Positions 1-6,398 of a stretch of 14,346 bases of DNA are shown here, in pieces (within the stretch, counting starts at the first letter, position 1; every line of letters begins with the position of its first letter). The DNA lies in the NCBI GenBank assembly GCA_050735975.1, contig JBOHVS010000135.1, positions 1 to 14,346 on the forward strand. The letters run 5' to 3'. The notes under the pieces were generated by a model. That model was not told the origin of the DNA. It saw nothing but the letters and a program-made list of their open reading frames with translations, and did no database searches. The stretch comes from DATMBL01 sp050735975 (GTDB lineage Bacteria; Desulfobacterota; Binatia; UBA9968). A program made the position numbers and the translations under genes.

Positions 1-837
1 GGGGGTGCCTTCAATGACCTCGGCCATCAGACCCTGCACGTTGTCAAAGTCAGGCTTGGTTCCCGTAAGCAGCAACTCTGCAATGTCTTCTCGCTTCCAC
101 TGACCAATACCGGTTTCCGTATCGGGCGTGATATTTGGCACTGCCTCGCCTAACGGGCCGACTTCCTTACCGGCGCCGGCGAGATAGAGCGAACGGTTTG
201 GAACGCCGATAGAATTTCTTGGCGTATGGCAGTCGCCACAAAGCGACACATGGTCGACGAGATAGCGGCCACGCTCGATGCCACTCTTTGGCGCTTGCGC
301 CGGCGGCACGGAGAACCGTCCGAAGACTTTCAGCCACACAGGAACTCCCAGGCTGCGCGAGAAGGGTGCCCAGCTTTTTATCTCCGGCGTGGCCTGCTTG
401 ATGGGCTTCAGCGTTCGTAAATACGCAATGAGCGCTTTTAAATCCTCCTGCGCCATCCCAGAGTAGGCTTCGTAGGGCATGACCGGCAATATTCTGCTGC
501 CGTCAGCTCGAATACCGTTAACCATCGCGTCGTGGATCTGTCTATCCGTCCAGCTGCCCAGCCCGGTCCCCTTATCCTGGGTTATATTGGTGGTATACAC
601 CGTCCCGAATGGGATAGGAAAAGCCCTGCCTCCGGCATGCGGTGTCCCTTTCGGATCTGTGTGACAGGCGCAACCGCCGGCGACAGCGAAGATGTATTGA
701 CCCCGGGCGGCTAGATCCTTGTTGGCGTTTTGCGCATAGCCAATAGCGGGCATCAGGAGCAACAAGATCAGCGGCACAAGGAAAAACAAGTTTCGATCTT
801 TGCCGGTTGTTCGATTTGGTATAAGATTCTTTAGCAT
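1..837 (-). CDS. Secreted diheme c-type cytochrome (3' part missing)
   Basis: The minus-strand frame is open from an ATG at 837 to the window edge (279 codons, no stop), so the C-terminus is missing. Residues 1-35 look like a Sec signal peptide: basic start, hydrophobic run FFLVPLILLLLMPAIGYA, likely cleavage before QNAN, giving a periplasmic protein. Two cytochrome c domains follow. The second has a standard CGDCH heme motif at residues 200-204. The first reads GGCACHT (Cys56, Cys58, His59), only one residue between the cysteines. The segments AGGRAFPIPFGTVYTTNIT and VPNITPDTETGIGQW match the two-domain cytochromes of alcohol/gluconate dehydrogenase and similar electron-transfer chains. Met120 (LPVMPY) is a possible axial ligand. 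The start codon lies inside the end of the upstream reductase gene (7-base overlap), implying translational coupling. The electron donor cannot be told from this window. Confidence 0.88.
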   Translation of the reverse strand, partial: MLKNLIPNRTTGKDRNLFFLVPLILLLLMPAIGYAQNANKDLAARGQYIFAVAGGCACHTDPKGTPHAGGRAFPIPFGTVYTTNITQDKGTGLGSWTDRQIHDAMVNGIRADGSRILPVMPYEAYSGMAQEDLKALIAYLRTLKPIKQATPEIKSWAPFSRSLGVPVWLKVFGRFSVPPAQAPKSGIERGRYLVDHVSLCGDCHTPRNSIGVPNRSLYLAGAGKEVGPLGEAVPNITPDTETGIGQWKREDIAELLLTGTKPDFDNVQGLMAEVIEGTP

Positions 838-1760
838 TTCCCTTGCTCGCGAATTCTTTTATCTAAGTATTTCAATGCCCCATAAAAAATTTGGTTGGTG
901 GGCGCTTGTTTTCCGGCTTGTTGTAGAGTCTTTACCACTATCCCATTGAAAGCTTCGCATTCAAGCGGCTTCCCTGATTCAAGGTCCTGCAGCATCGAGG
1001 GCTTAAAATCGCCCAGGCTCTTCGAGAACGACAGCGTATCATTTATCACTCCGGCAGCGAGCCCAATTCCCCTGGTTCGCGCCGCCGCACGAACCTCATT
1101 CATGCAATCGACCGCGAGCTTTGTCAGCGATTCCGACTCCACGATTTCCTTCACGGTTGTCCGCGTGAGACAAGCGATGGCGCAGAAAGCAGCATTCCAA
1201 AGGAGTTTTGCCCACTGAGTCCGTCGAATGTTCGTTTCGAGTTCGCACGGTATGTTTGCTGACGCGAACGCCTTTTGCGCGGCTGCGGTTGATTCACGAG
1301 AGCCGTCGTCCAATTGACCAAAGACGATCCTGCCCGCAGCCGAATGATGGATCACTCCAGGCGCGGCAATTTTGGCGCCAAGGTAAACGACACCAGCGAG
1401 AGCGCGTTGGGCGCCCCAAAGCTCGGCGATTAGGTCAATATTGTCGACGCCGTTTTGCAACGATAAAACCAGGGTTTCCCGGCCCATCAAAGGCGCTAAG
1501 CTTTTCGCGCACGTTTCCGTGTCGTAAGACTTGACGCAAAATAAAACTAGATCAACTATGCCGGCGGCGGCCGGTTCGGAGGTGAAGAGAGAATGTCGGA
1601 TGTGGAGGTTGCCGCCGGGACTCTTTACCTTGAGCCCCTCGCAACGCATTGCGTCTAAGTGCGTGCCGCGCGCAATGAAGGCAACGCGATGACCGGCGGC
1701 AGCGAGTTTCGCGCCGAAGTAGCCGCCGACGGCTCCGGTACCCATTATGGCGATTCGCAT
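831..1760 (-). CDS. 2-dehydropantoate 2-reductase family protein (PanE/ApbA-like)
   Basis: A 309-aa cytosolic protein of usual PanE length. The N-terminal Rossmann fold opens with GTGAVGGYFGAKLA (residues 7-20), the NADPH-binding motif of ketopantoate reductases, followed by QNGVDN (102-107). The C-terminal helical domain has WAKLLWN (Lys185 matches the family's catalytic lysine, Asn189) and SMLQDLESGKPLE (255-267), where Glu267 matches the conserved substrate-binding acid. PanE reduces 2-dehydropantoate to pantoate with NADPH in pantothenate synthesis. Many paralogues act on other 2-oxo acids, and pairing with a cytochrome gene rather than panB/panC makes the true substrate uncertain. The ATG at 1760 gives a complete Rossmann fold and has no clear Shine-Dalgarno. 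A candidate promoter lies about 200 bases upstream. Confidence 0.85.
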   Translation of the reverse strand: MRIAIMGTGAVGGYFGAKLAAAGHRVAFIARGTHLDAMRCEGLKVKSPGGNLHIRHSLFTSEPAAAGIVDLVLFCVKSYDTETCAKSLAPLMGRETLVLSLQNGVDNIDLIAELWGAQRALAGVVYLGAKIAAPGVIHHSAAGRIVFGQLDDGSRESTAAAQKAFASANIPCELETNIRRTQWAKLLWNAAFCAIACLTRTTVKEIVESESLTKLAVDCMNEVRAAARTRGIGLAAGVINDTLSFSKSLGDFKPSMLQDLESGKPLECEAFNGIVVKTLQQAGKQAPTNQIFYGALKYLDKRIREQGKC

Positions 1761-1955
1761 GCTTGATCGGTTGCGCAGACCGTTGAAAAAGGCATTTGCT
1801 GAGTTGCGCTCGAACGCCGCGCTCCTTACGCAGGTTTAGGTTAAAGCTTAGCTCGATCTAAGCCTGAGCCTCAACCTTCCGAAGCTCGCGCCCTTGCAAT
1901 TGGAACTTTCGGCGGTCTGCGAACGGCCTTCGCAACTATCCCAATTCACTGTTCG
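1761..1955 (-). other. Putative long 5' leader of the reductase-cytochrome operon
   Basis: If transcription starts from the candidate promoter at 1962-1989, the mRNA carries about 195 untranslated bases before the ATG at 1760. No open frame of note lies here. The leader holds a perfect 6-bp inverted repeat (GCTTAG/CTAAGC, 1846-1851 and 1858-1863, six-base loop), flanked by GGTT/AACC that could extend the stem with an internal loop. No run of T follows, so it does not look like an intrinsic terminator. I recognise no known riboswitch class. The region could also simply be spacer. Confidence 0.25.
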
Positions 1956-1961
1956 AGCCTA

Positions 1962-1989
1962 TTTATGTTATGGGTGATGATAATGTCAA
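1962..1989 (-). promoter_or_regulatory. Candidate sigma70-type promoter for the reductase-cytochrome operon
   Basis: Read on the minus strand there is a perfect -35 TTGACA (1989-1984), a 16-base spacer and CATAAA (1967-1962, four of six matches to TATAAT). It points towards the reductase gene in the divergent gap. The -10 is weak, so the call rests mostly on the -35 and the orientation. Confidence 0.4.
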
Positions 1990-2056
1990 TCTCAAGATAT
2001 TCGCATACAAAGAGATTAGAAAGGTTACTTCACGGATTTAAGCTTTGATGGACCTA

Positions 2057-2065
2057 TGCTATTAA
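2057..2065 (+). promoter_or_regulatory. Candidate extended -10 promoter for the 65-aa gene
   Basis: TGC followed by TATTAA (2060-2065) fits the TGnTATnnT-like extended -10 pattern, with no convincing -35. Transcription from it would start near 2072, three bases before the ATG at 2075. No Shine-Dalgarno precedes that ATG. The hexamer match is modest, four of six. Confidence 0.3.
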
Positions 2066-2074
2066 AAGAACAGT

Positions 2075-2272
2075 ATGGAAAAGATAGATCCGCAGCAGGA
2101 CCATAAACTGCTCAAGAATTTCAGGCCGGGGCAGCAAGTCGAGTTTCGGGGCAAGCGTTACGTGATTCAGCGCCGCACGACGCTTGCTTCTGGAGAAGCC
2201 GCTGTCGTTTTGCAGGGAGGCGCAGAGCAATTCGTCATCACCGCAGCGCGGCTCCTTGCCGGAGCCAAATAA
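2075..2272 (+). CDS. Small hypothetical protein, 65 aa
   Basis: The product has a charged N-terminus (MEKIDPQQDHKLLKNF) and then FRPGQQVEFRGKRYVIQRR and EAAVVLQGGAEQFVITAARLL. Alternating hydrophobic residues and glycine turns suggest a small SH3-like or beta-barrel fold, an inference only. Codon use resembles the neighbours and the frame ends 30 bases before the next gene, so it probably leads that operon. There is no signal peptide, membrane segment or metal motif. No Shine-Dalgarno is visible. A candidate extended -10 sits so close to the ATG that the message would be nearly leaderless. I do not recognise the family. Confidence 0.6.
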   Translation: MEKIDPQQDHKLLKNFRPGQQVEFRGKRYVIQRRTTLASGEAAVVLQGGAEQFVITAARLLAGAK

Positions 2273-2302
2273 CGGTTATCGGAATCCATAGGGAGATCAT
2301 CA

Positions 2303-3295
2303 ATGGGGAAAATACGTCTGGCTCTAGCATGCTGGGATTACGACCGGACGCGCGCGCTCCAAGACGGGCGAGTCGAAGTCGAAGGGGTGGATCTCAGCTA
2401 TCTGCCCCTGCGGGTGGAAGAAACATTTTGGCGCATGTTGCGCTACGGCGAATTCGATGCGGCGGAGCTTTCCACAGGTTCTTACTTGATGGCGCGTGAC
2501 AAGGGCGCACCCAGATTCATTGCCATTCCGGCGTTTCCATCGCGCGCGTTCCGCCACTCCTGCATTTACATCAACACTGATTCGCGCATTAAGAACCCCG
2601 GCGATATGGCCGGCAAGCGCGTCGGTGTTCCGGAATATCAAATTACGATGGCGATCTGGGCGCGCGGCATCTTGCAGCACGAGTACGGCGTGGCGGCGGA
2701 AAAGATGAAGTGGTTTACCGGAGGCGAGGAGCACCCGGGCCGCGAAGATAAAATCCGGCACGATCTGCCTCCGACGATCGACATACAACCGATCGGGCCG
2801 GAGAAGACGCTATCATCCATGTTAGAGAAGGGCGAGATCGATGCCATGATTTCCGCCCACATGCCGTCGCCCTTCGTGCGGCGCCACCCGAAAGTGCAGA
2901 GATTGATTCCGAACTTCCGCGAGGTCGAACAGGATTATTTTTGCCGTACCAAGATCTTCCCGATCATGCACACCGTAGCGATACGGGAGGAATTCTATGA
3001 AAAACATCCGTGGGTGGCGCAAAGTTTATTTAAAGCGTTCAACGAATCGAAACGGATCTGCCAGGAGGCGATGTACGAATTCTCGGCTCTTAAATATATG
3101 ATGGCCTGGTCGATCGATGAAATGGAAAAGGAGCGCGAAATTCTCGGCGATGACCCGTGGGCTTACGGACTCGAAGCTAACCGCCACGTGCTGGAAACGC
3201 TTGTGCAGTATGCCCGCGAGCAGGGTCTGATTAAAAAACGCCTTGACTTAAAATCTTTATTTGCCGTAAGCACTCTGGAAGAGTTCAAAATCTAA
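2303..3295 (+). CDS. NMT1/THI5-like substrate-binding protein, 4,5-dihydroxyphthalate decarboxylase-like
   Basis: A 330-aa protein with the type 2 periplasmic-binding fold pattern: lobe 1 from IRLALACWDYDRTRAL, the family segment AAELSTGSYLMARDKG (53-68), then PSRAFRHSCIYIN and KNPGDMAGKRVGVPEYQIT (98-115) at the hinge. The C-terminal lobe has LEKGEIDAMISAHMPSPF. Relatives are usually annotated as 4,5-dihydroxyphthalate decarboxylase or ABC transporter substrate-binding protein. No signal peptide is present, which argues for a cytosolic enzyme or sensor rather than a secreted binding protein. A good Shine-Dalgarno (GGGAG at 2291-2295) precedes the ATG. No permease or ATPase gene is adjacent. 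The fold assignment is firm; the reaction and ligand are not known from sequence. Confidence 0.8.
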   Translation: MGKIRLALACWDYDRTRALQDGRVEVEGVDLSYLPLRVEETFWRMLRYGEFDAAELSTGSYLMARDKGAPRFIAIPAFPSRAFRHSCIYINTDSRIKNPGDMAGKRVGVPEYQITMAIWARGILQHEYGVAAEKMKWFTGGEEHPGREDKIRHDLPPTIDIQPIGPEKTLSSMLEKGEIDAMISAHMPSPFVRRHPKVQRLIPNFREVEQDYFCRTKIFPIMHTVAIREEFYEKHPWVAQSLFKAFNESKRICQEAMYEFSALKYMMAWSIDEMEKEREILGDDPWAYGLEANRHVLETLVQYAREQGLIKKRLDLKSLFAVSTLEEFKI

Positions 3296-3337
3296 CGCGT
3301 CCCGATACCCCCAAAGCCAGAGCGATTTCTGAGTATC

Positions 3338-3856
3338 ATGGCCAACGAAAAGGTAGAAACCCTGGAAGAAACCAAGTGGTGGATTGATCGCGGTCCGGTC
3401 AAGGAGCGGGAGAAGCCGGCTGCTCCGGCTCGGGGTATCATTGAGAAATGGGCCTATGAGCTGCTCAAGGGCTACAACCAAGATCACGCGATGAAGAATC
3501 TTGTCGATATCAACTCGAAATTGCTTAAAGAACTCTCGGCCGCGCCAGGAGAATGGGGTTATTTCTCAATGGAAGTAGGCACTTACCCGCCCGAGAAACT
3601 AGCGAAGATCAAGAACGGATTAGCGCTGCCGCCGGGCGCGCGAGGTCTGGTAATCGATGCCGGCTATTCGGTAAGACTCGTAATCACCGGTGAACCTGTC
3701 GGAGAGCGGTACGTCGACATCAATTTTACGGATGCTCCAGCACTCGATTACTGGGTCGATGGCCAGCTGATTGAAGAAAGAGTCTTTTCGAATGTCGGCG
3801 AGGCACTGAAGCGGATCAGACCTGACCTGCGCAGTTATCTGAACCGGTCCGAATAG
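3338..3856 (+). CDS. Hypothetical protein, 172 aa
   Basis: It starts 42 bases after the NMT1-like gene on the same strand, so probably shares its transcript. The N-terminal 50 residues are charged and helix-rich (ETLEETKWWIDRGPVKEREK). The middle has a helical stretch (DHAMKNLVDINSKLLKEL), and the C-terminal half looks beta-rich (GARGLVIDAGYSVRLVI, GERYVDINFTDAPALDYW). No signal peptide, membrane helix or catalytic motif stands out, and the Shine-Dalgarno is poor (GAG only four bases before the ATG). Uninterrupted coding in the codon style of the neighbours supports a real gene. I do not recognise the family; any link to the NMT1-like protein is from position alone. Confidence 0.65.
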   Translation: MANEKVETLEETKWWIDRGPVKEREKPAAPARGIIEKWAYELLKGYNQDHAMKNLVDINSKLLKELSAAPGEWGYFSMEVGTYPPEKLAKIKNGLALPPGARGLVIDAGYSVRLVITGEPVGERYVDINFTDAPALDYWVDGQLIEERVFSNVGEALKRIRPDLRSYLNRSE

Positions 3857-3929
3857 CTTGGCGGCGCCGCAGCTCCGGGGCGCAACGTTTGTAAGAGATT
3901 CTGCAATTTCTGACCGGCCATCTTAAGGA

Positions 3930-5108
3930 CTAAGCGGTTTTTGCCTTGCTTTTTTTGAGCTTCGCTGCTTCGTCCAGAAAATTATCACGCGGGATCGGCA
4001 CTAACGAAGTGACTTCGAGACCGTACCCGCGTAACCCCACAAGATGTTTTTTGTTATTGGTCAGCAAACGCATTTTACGAACACCTAAATCGCGCAAGAT
4101 CTGTGCGCCGATGCCGTACTCCTTAAAATCGGCCCGATAAACGAACGAAGGATTCATATCCCTTTGCTGTTTTCCCTCAACCGTGGGATAGGTCACCATT
4201 GCCGGCCGTAAGCCCTTGTGCTCGGGCTGCAGGTAAAGAATAACTCCTTTCCCTTCTTTCCCGATAATTTCCAGTGAGCGCTGGATGACCGCCCCGGTAT
4301 TCAGGAATTCAAAGCCGAAGACATCACCGGCCACGTATTTGGTGTGAACCCGCACCAAGGTCTCCTGCTTGGCTGAGATTTCGCCCTTTACCAATGCCAG
4401 GTGTTCACTCTGGTCCACGTGGGTGTTGTAGACGATAGCCTGGAATTCTCCTCCGAATCGGGTCGGCAGGGGAGCTGCCGCCGCACGATAAACAAGGGAG
4501 TCATAGTTCAGCCGGTATTGGATAAGATCGGCGACAGTCACCACCTTGAGTCTATGCTTTCGGGCAAACCTCATGAGATCAGGCTGGCGTGCCATAGTCC
4601 CATCGTTCTTCATGATCTCGCAGATAACTCCGGCGGGTCTGAGGCCTGCCAAACGAGCCAAATCGACAGAACCCTCCGTCTGACCCGCCCGCACTAAAAC
4701 CCCGCCTTTTCTTGCCCGCAAGGGAAAAATATGGCCTGGAGTGGCAAGATCCTGCGGTTTCGCATCGTCGGCGATCGAGTCGAGAATCGTTTTTGCCCGA
4801 TCCGCCGTCGAAATTCCGGTGGAAATTCCTTGGGCGGCGTCAACTGAGACCGTAAACGCGGTGCCGAAGGGCGAGGTATTCTCCGAAACCATCATCGGGA
4901 GGCCGAGCTTTCTGACGCTTTCCTCGGTCAGCGAAAGGCAAATTAACCCGCGTCCATGAGTGGCCATGAAGTTGATTGCTTGGGGAGTAACCTTTTCCGC
5001 CGCCATACAAAGATCCCCCTCGTTTTCGCGATCTTTGTCGTCCATCAGGATAACCATCCGCCCCCGGCGGATCTCGTCGATGGCTTCTTCTATGGTGGCT
5101 AACGGCAT
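3930..5108 (-). CDS. ribBA: RibBA-type fusion: DHBP synthase with degenerate GTP cyclohydrolase II domain (RibBX-like)
   Basis: A 392-aa protein of normal RibBA length. Residues 1-200 are a DHBP synthase domain, which turns ribulose 5-phosphate into 3,4-dihydroxy-2-butanone 4-phosphate for riboflavin. DDKDRENEGD (23-32), THGRGLICLSL, GISTGISTADRAKTI and ICEIMKNDGTMAR (Glu164) are intact. Gln143 stands where E. coli RibB has the metal-binding His153. Residues 215-375 align with GTP cyclohydrolase II and keep GDVFG and YGIGAQILRDLG. The three zinc cysteines are replaced by Tyr258, Leu269 and Thr271, the nucleophilic Arg of the DxR motif is Lys329, and the RQEGRGIG loop reads QPEHKGLR. It therefore probably lacks GTP cyclohydrolase activity, like the RibBX variants known in Proteobacteria. 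A true RibA should lie elsewhere. The ATG at 5108 has only a distant GGTGG upstream. Confidence 0.93.
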   Translation of the reverse strand: MPLATIEEAIDEIRRGRMVILMDDKDRENEGDLCMAAEKVTPQAINFMATHGRGLICLSLTEESVRKLGLPMMVSENTSPFGTAFTVSVDAAQGISTGISTADRAKTILDSIADDAKPQDLATPGHIFPLRARKGGVLVRAGQTEGSVDLARLAGLRPAGVICEIMKNDGTMARQPDLMRFARKHRLKVVTVADLIQYRLNYDSLVYRAAAAPLPTRFGGEFQAIVYNTHVDQSEHLALVKGEISAKQETLVRVHTKYVAGDVFGFEFLNTGAVIQRSLEIIGKEGKGVILYLQPEHKGLRPAMVTYPTVEGKQQRDMNPSFVYRADFKEYGIGAQILRDLGVRKMRLLTNNKKHLVGLRGYGLEVTSLVPIPRDNFLDEAAKLKKSKAKTA

Positions 5109-5116
5109 GGGCCACT

Positions 5117-5144
5117 ACTCTACCACCTTGACCTGTGGGGTCAA
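5117..5144 (-). promoter_or_regulatory. Candidate ribBA promoter, nearly leaderless
   Basis: On the minus strand, TTGACC (5144-5139, five of six) is followed by a 16-base spacer and TAGAGT (5122-5117, four of six). Predicted initiation is near 5110, two bases before the ATG at 5108. No FMN riboswitch sequence is recognisable between promoter and gene, and such a leader would leave no room for one. Confidence 0.4.
5128..5144. repeat. Perfect inverted repeat overlapping the ribBA -35, possible operator
   Basis: TTGACC, five bases, GGTCAA forms a perfect 6-6 inverted repeat. The outer half is the candidate -35 of ribBA, so a bound dimeric regulator would compete with RNA polymerase. A further TTGACA lies just upstream on the minus strand. 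No regulator gene is in the window, and a single copy may be chance. Confidence 0.3.
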
Positions 5145-5282
5145 CTGTCAAAAAGCGGCATGTGGTAGTCACAAGTTCCGGCTGTCAAGTCTTTTTAGAT
5201 TCGAGGTGATTTTCGCGTTAGATTCCTTCACATCATTATTCTTGCTAGATTGGCGCTAGAGCCATCAGGTAGGAGCAGGAAA

Positions 5283-6317
5283 ATGAAGGTCGGTTTGATT
5301 GGCCATCGAGGCGCGGGGAAGACGACGATTTTCAATATGCTTACCGGCTTGCAGGCGCAGGTCGGTCGTTTCGGGACGAAAGAGGAGGTTCACCTGGGGG
5401 TGATCAAAGTCCCGGATGAGCGAATTGATAAACTTTCACAAATCTTCAAGCCGAAAAAGACAACTTACGCGGAGATACGTTTTACGGATTTTCCACCCAG
5501 CCAGGGCGAAGACAATCTCAAAAACAATAATGCTCTGGTGACGCAGATGCGGGACGTGGACGCTATCGCGCTTGTGCTTCGTAACTTCGACTCCGAGGGG
5601 GATCCCCTCAAACAGTTGAACGATCTCGTCACCGAGATGATCTTGGCGGACCTCGCCGTGGTGGAAAATCGTCGCACGCGGTTAAAAAAAGAGAAATCCC
5701 GGCCGCTCGAAGAAGCGCTGCTTGAGCGGTGCGTGAGAGCGCTTGAAGACGAGCAGAGCCTCAGAAACTTGAACTTCACCCCGGATGAAGAATCTCTACT
5801 TTCAGGCTTTGGTTTTCTTAGCCGCAAGCCCTTGCTCGTCCTGTTTAACCAATCTGAGGAGCAAGCCGGGCATGCGCTGGATACTTCGCTTCAGGAGGAG
5901 TTGAGACGGCGCGGGTTAGAAGGCTTGGCGCTGGCCGGTAAAGTGGAAATGGAGATTGCTCAACTCGATGAAACCGACCGCGCGGCATTTCTCAAAGACA
6001 TCGGGATTGTAGAACCCGCACGCGACCGGTTCATTCGCGCTTCGTACCACCTGTTAAATCTGATCAGTTTCTTCACCACGGGCGAGGACGAAGTGCGCGC
6101 CTGGACCATCACTCAGGGAACGGTGGCGCGCAAAGGCGCCGGCAGGATCCACAGCGACATCGAACGCGGCTTCATCCGGGCCGAGGTCATCGCATATAAC
6201 GAATTCGTCGCGCTTGGGAGCGAAGCGAAGTGTAAGGAAGCCGGCAAGCTCCGACTGGAGGGCAAGGACTATGTCGTCCAGGATGGCGACATTATCCATT
6301 TTCGCTTCGCGGTATAG
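5283..6317 (+). CDS. Divergent YchF-family P-loop NTPase with C-terminal TGS (DUF933) domain
   Basis: The ATG at 5283 is chosen over an in-frame TTG at 5250 because AGGAGC sits just ahead of it and the product then begins directly with MKVGLIGHRGAGKTT. It is 344 aa; E. coli YchF is 363. The P-loop is GHRGAGKT (7-14). The helical insert and the YchF-type NQSE (189-192) in place of NKxD, the signature linked to ATP over GTP preference, are present. The C-terminal TGS-like end (FFTTGEDEVRAWTI, AGRIHSDIERGFIRAE, LEGKDYVVQDGDIIHFRF) is a textbook YchF match. The G3 motif is not: DIAG and its following glycine-rich loop are replaced by DFPPSQGED (69-77). YchF binds ribosomes and modulates translation and stress response. 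This is likely a paralogue with altered hydrolysis. Confidence 0.88.
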   Translation: MKVGLIGHRGAGKTTIFNMLTGLQAQVGRFGTKEEVHLGVIKVPDERIDKLSQIFKPKKTTYAEIRFTDFPPSQGEDNLKNNNALVTQMRDVDAIALVLRNFDSEGDPLKQLNDLVTEMILADLAVVENRRTRLKKEKSRPLEEALLERCVRALEDEQSLRNLNFTPDEESLLSGFGFLSRKPLLVLFNQSEEQAGHALDTSLQEELRRRGLEGLALAGKVEMEIAQLDETDRAAFLKDIGIVEPARDRFIRASYHLLNLISFFTTGEDEVRAWTITQGTVARKGAGRIHSDIERGFIRAEVIAYNEFVALGSEAKCKEAGKLRLEGKDYVVQDGDIIHFRFAV

Positions 6318-6398
6318 CTGCGTAATCGGGCGCTTGTCTTAGCCCGCTGCATTTGTTAGTCCTGCCGAAATCAGAACATATCTGTGAAGGGCGTAACA

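Noticed and set aside
895..1534. Plus-strand open frames opposite the PanE-like gene
   Set aside because: They mirror a clear reductase on the minus strand, have unnatural composition and no ribosome site.
3857..3929. GC-rich self-complementary segment between the convergent 172-aa gene and ribBA
   Set aside because: No T or A tract on either side, so it does not fit a terminator; may be chance in GC-rich DNA.
5145..5282. Possible promoter for the YchF-like gene
   Set aside because: TTCACA and TAGATT are present but only 13 bases apart; no acceptable -35/-10 pair could be set.
6327..6346. CGGGC/GCCCG hairpin after the YchF-like gene
   Set aside because: 5-bp stem with ten-base loop and no T tract; too weak to call.
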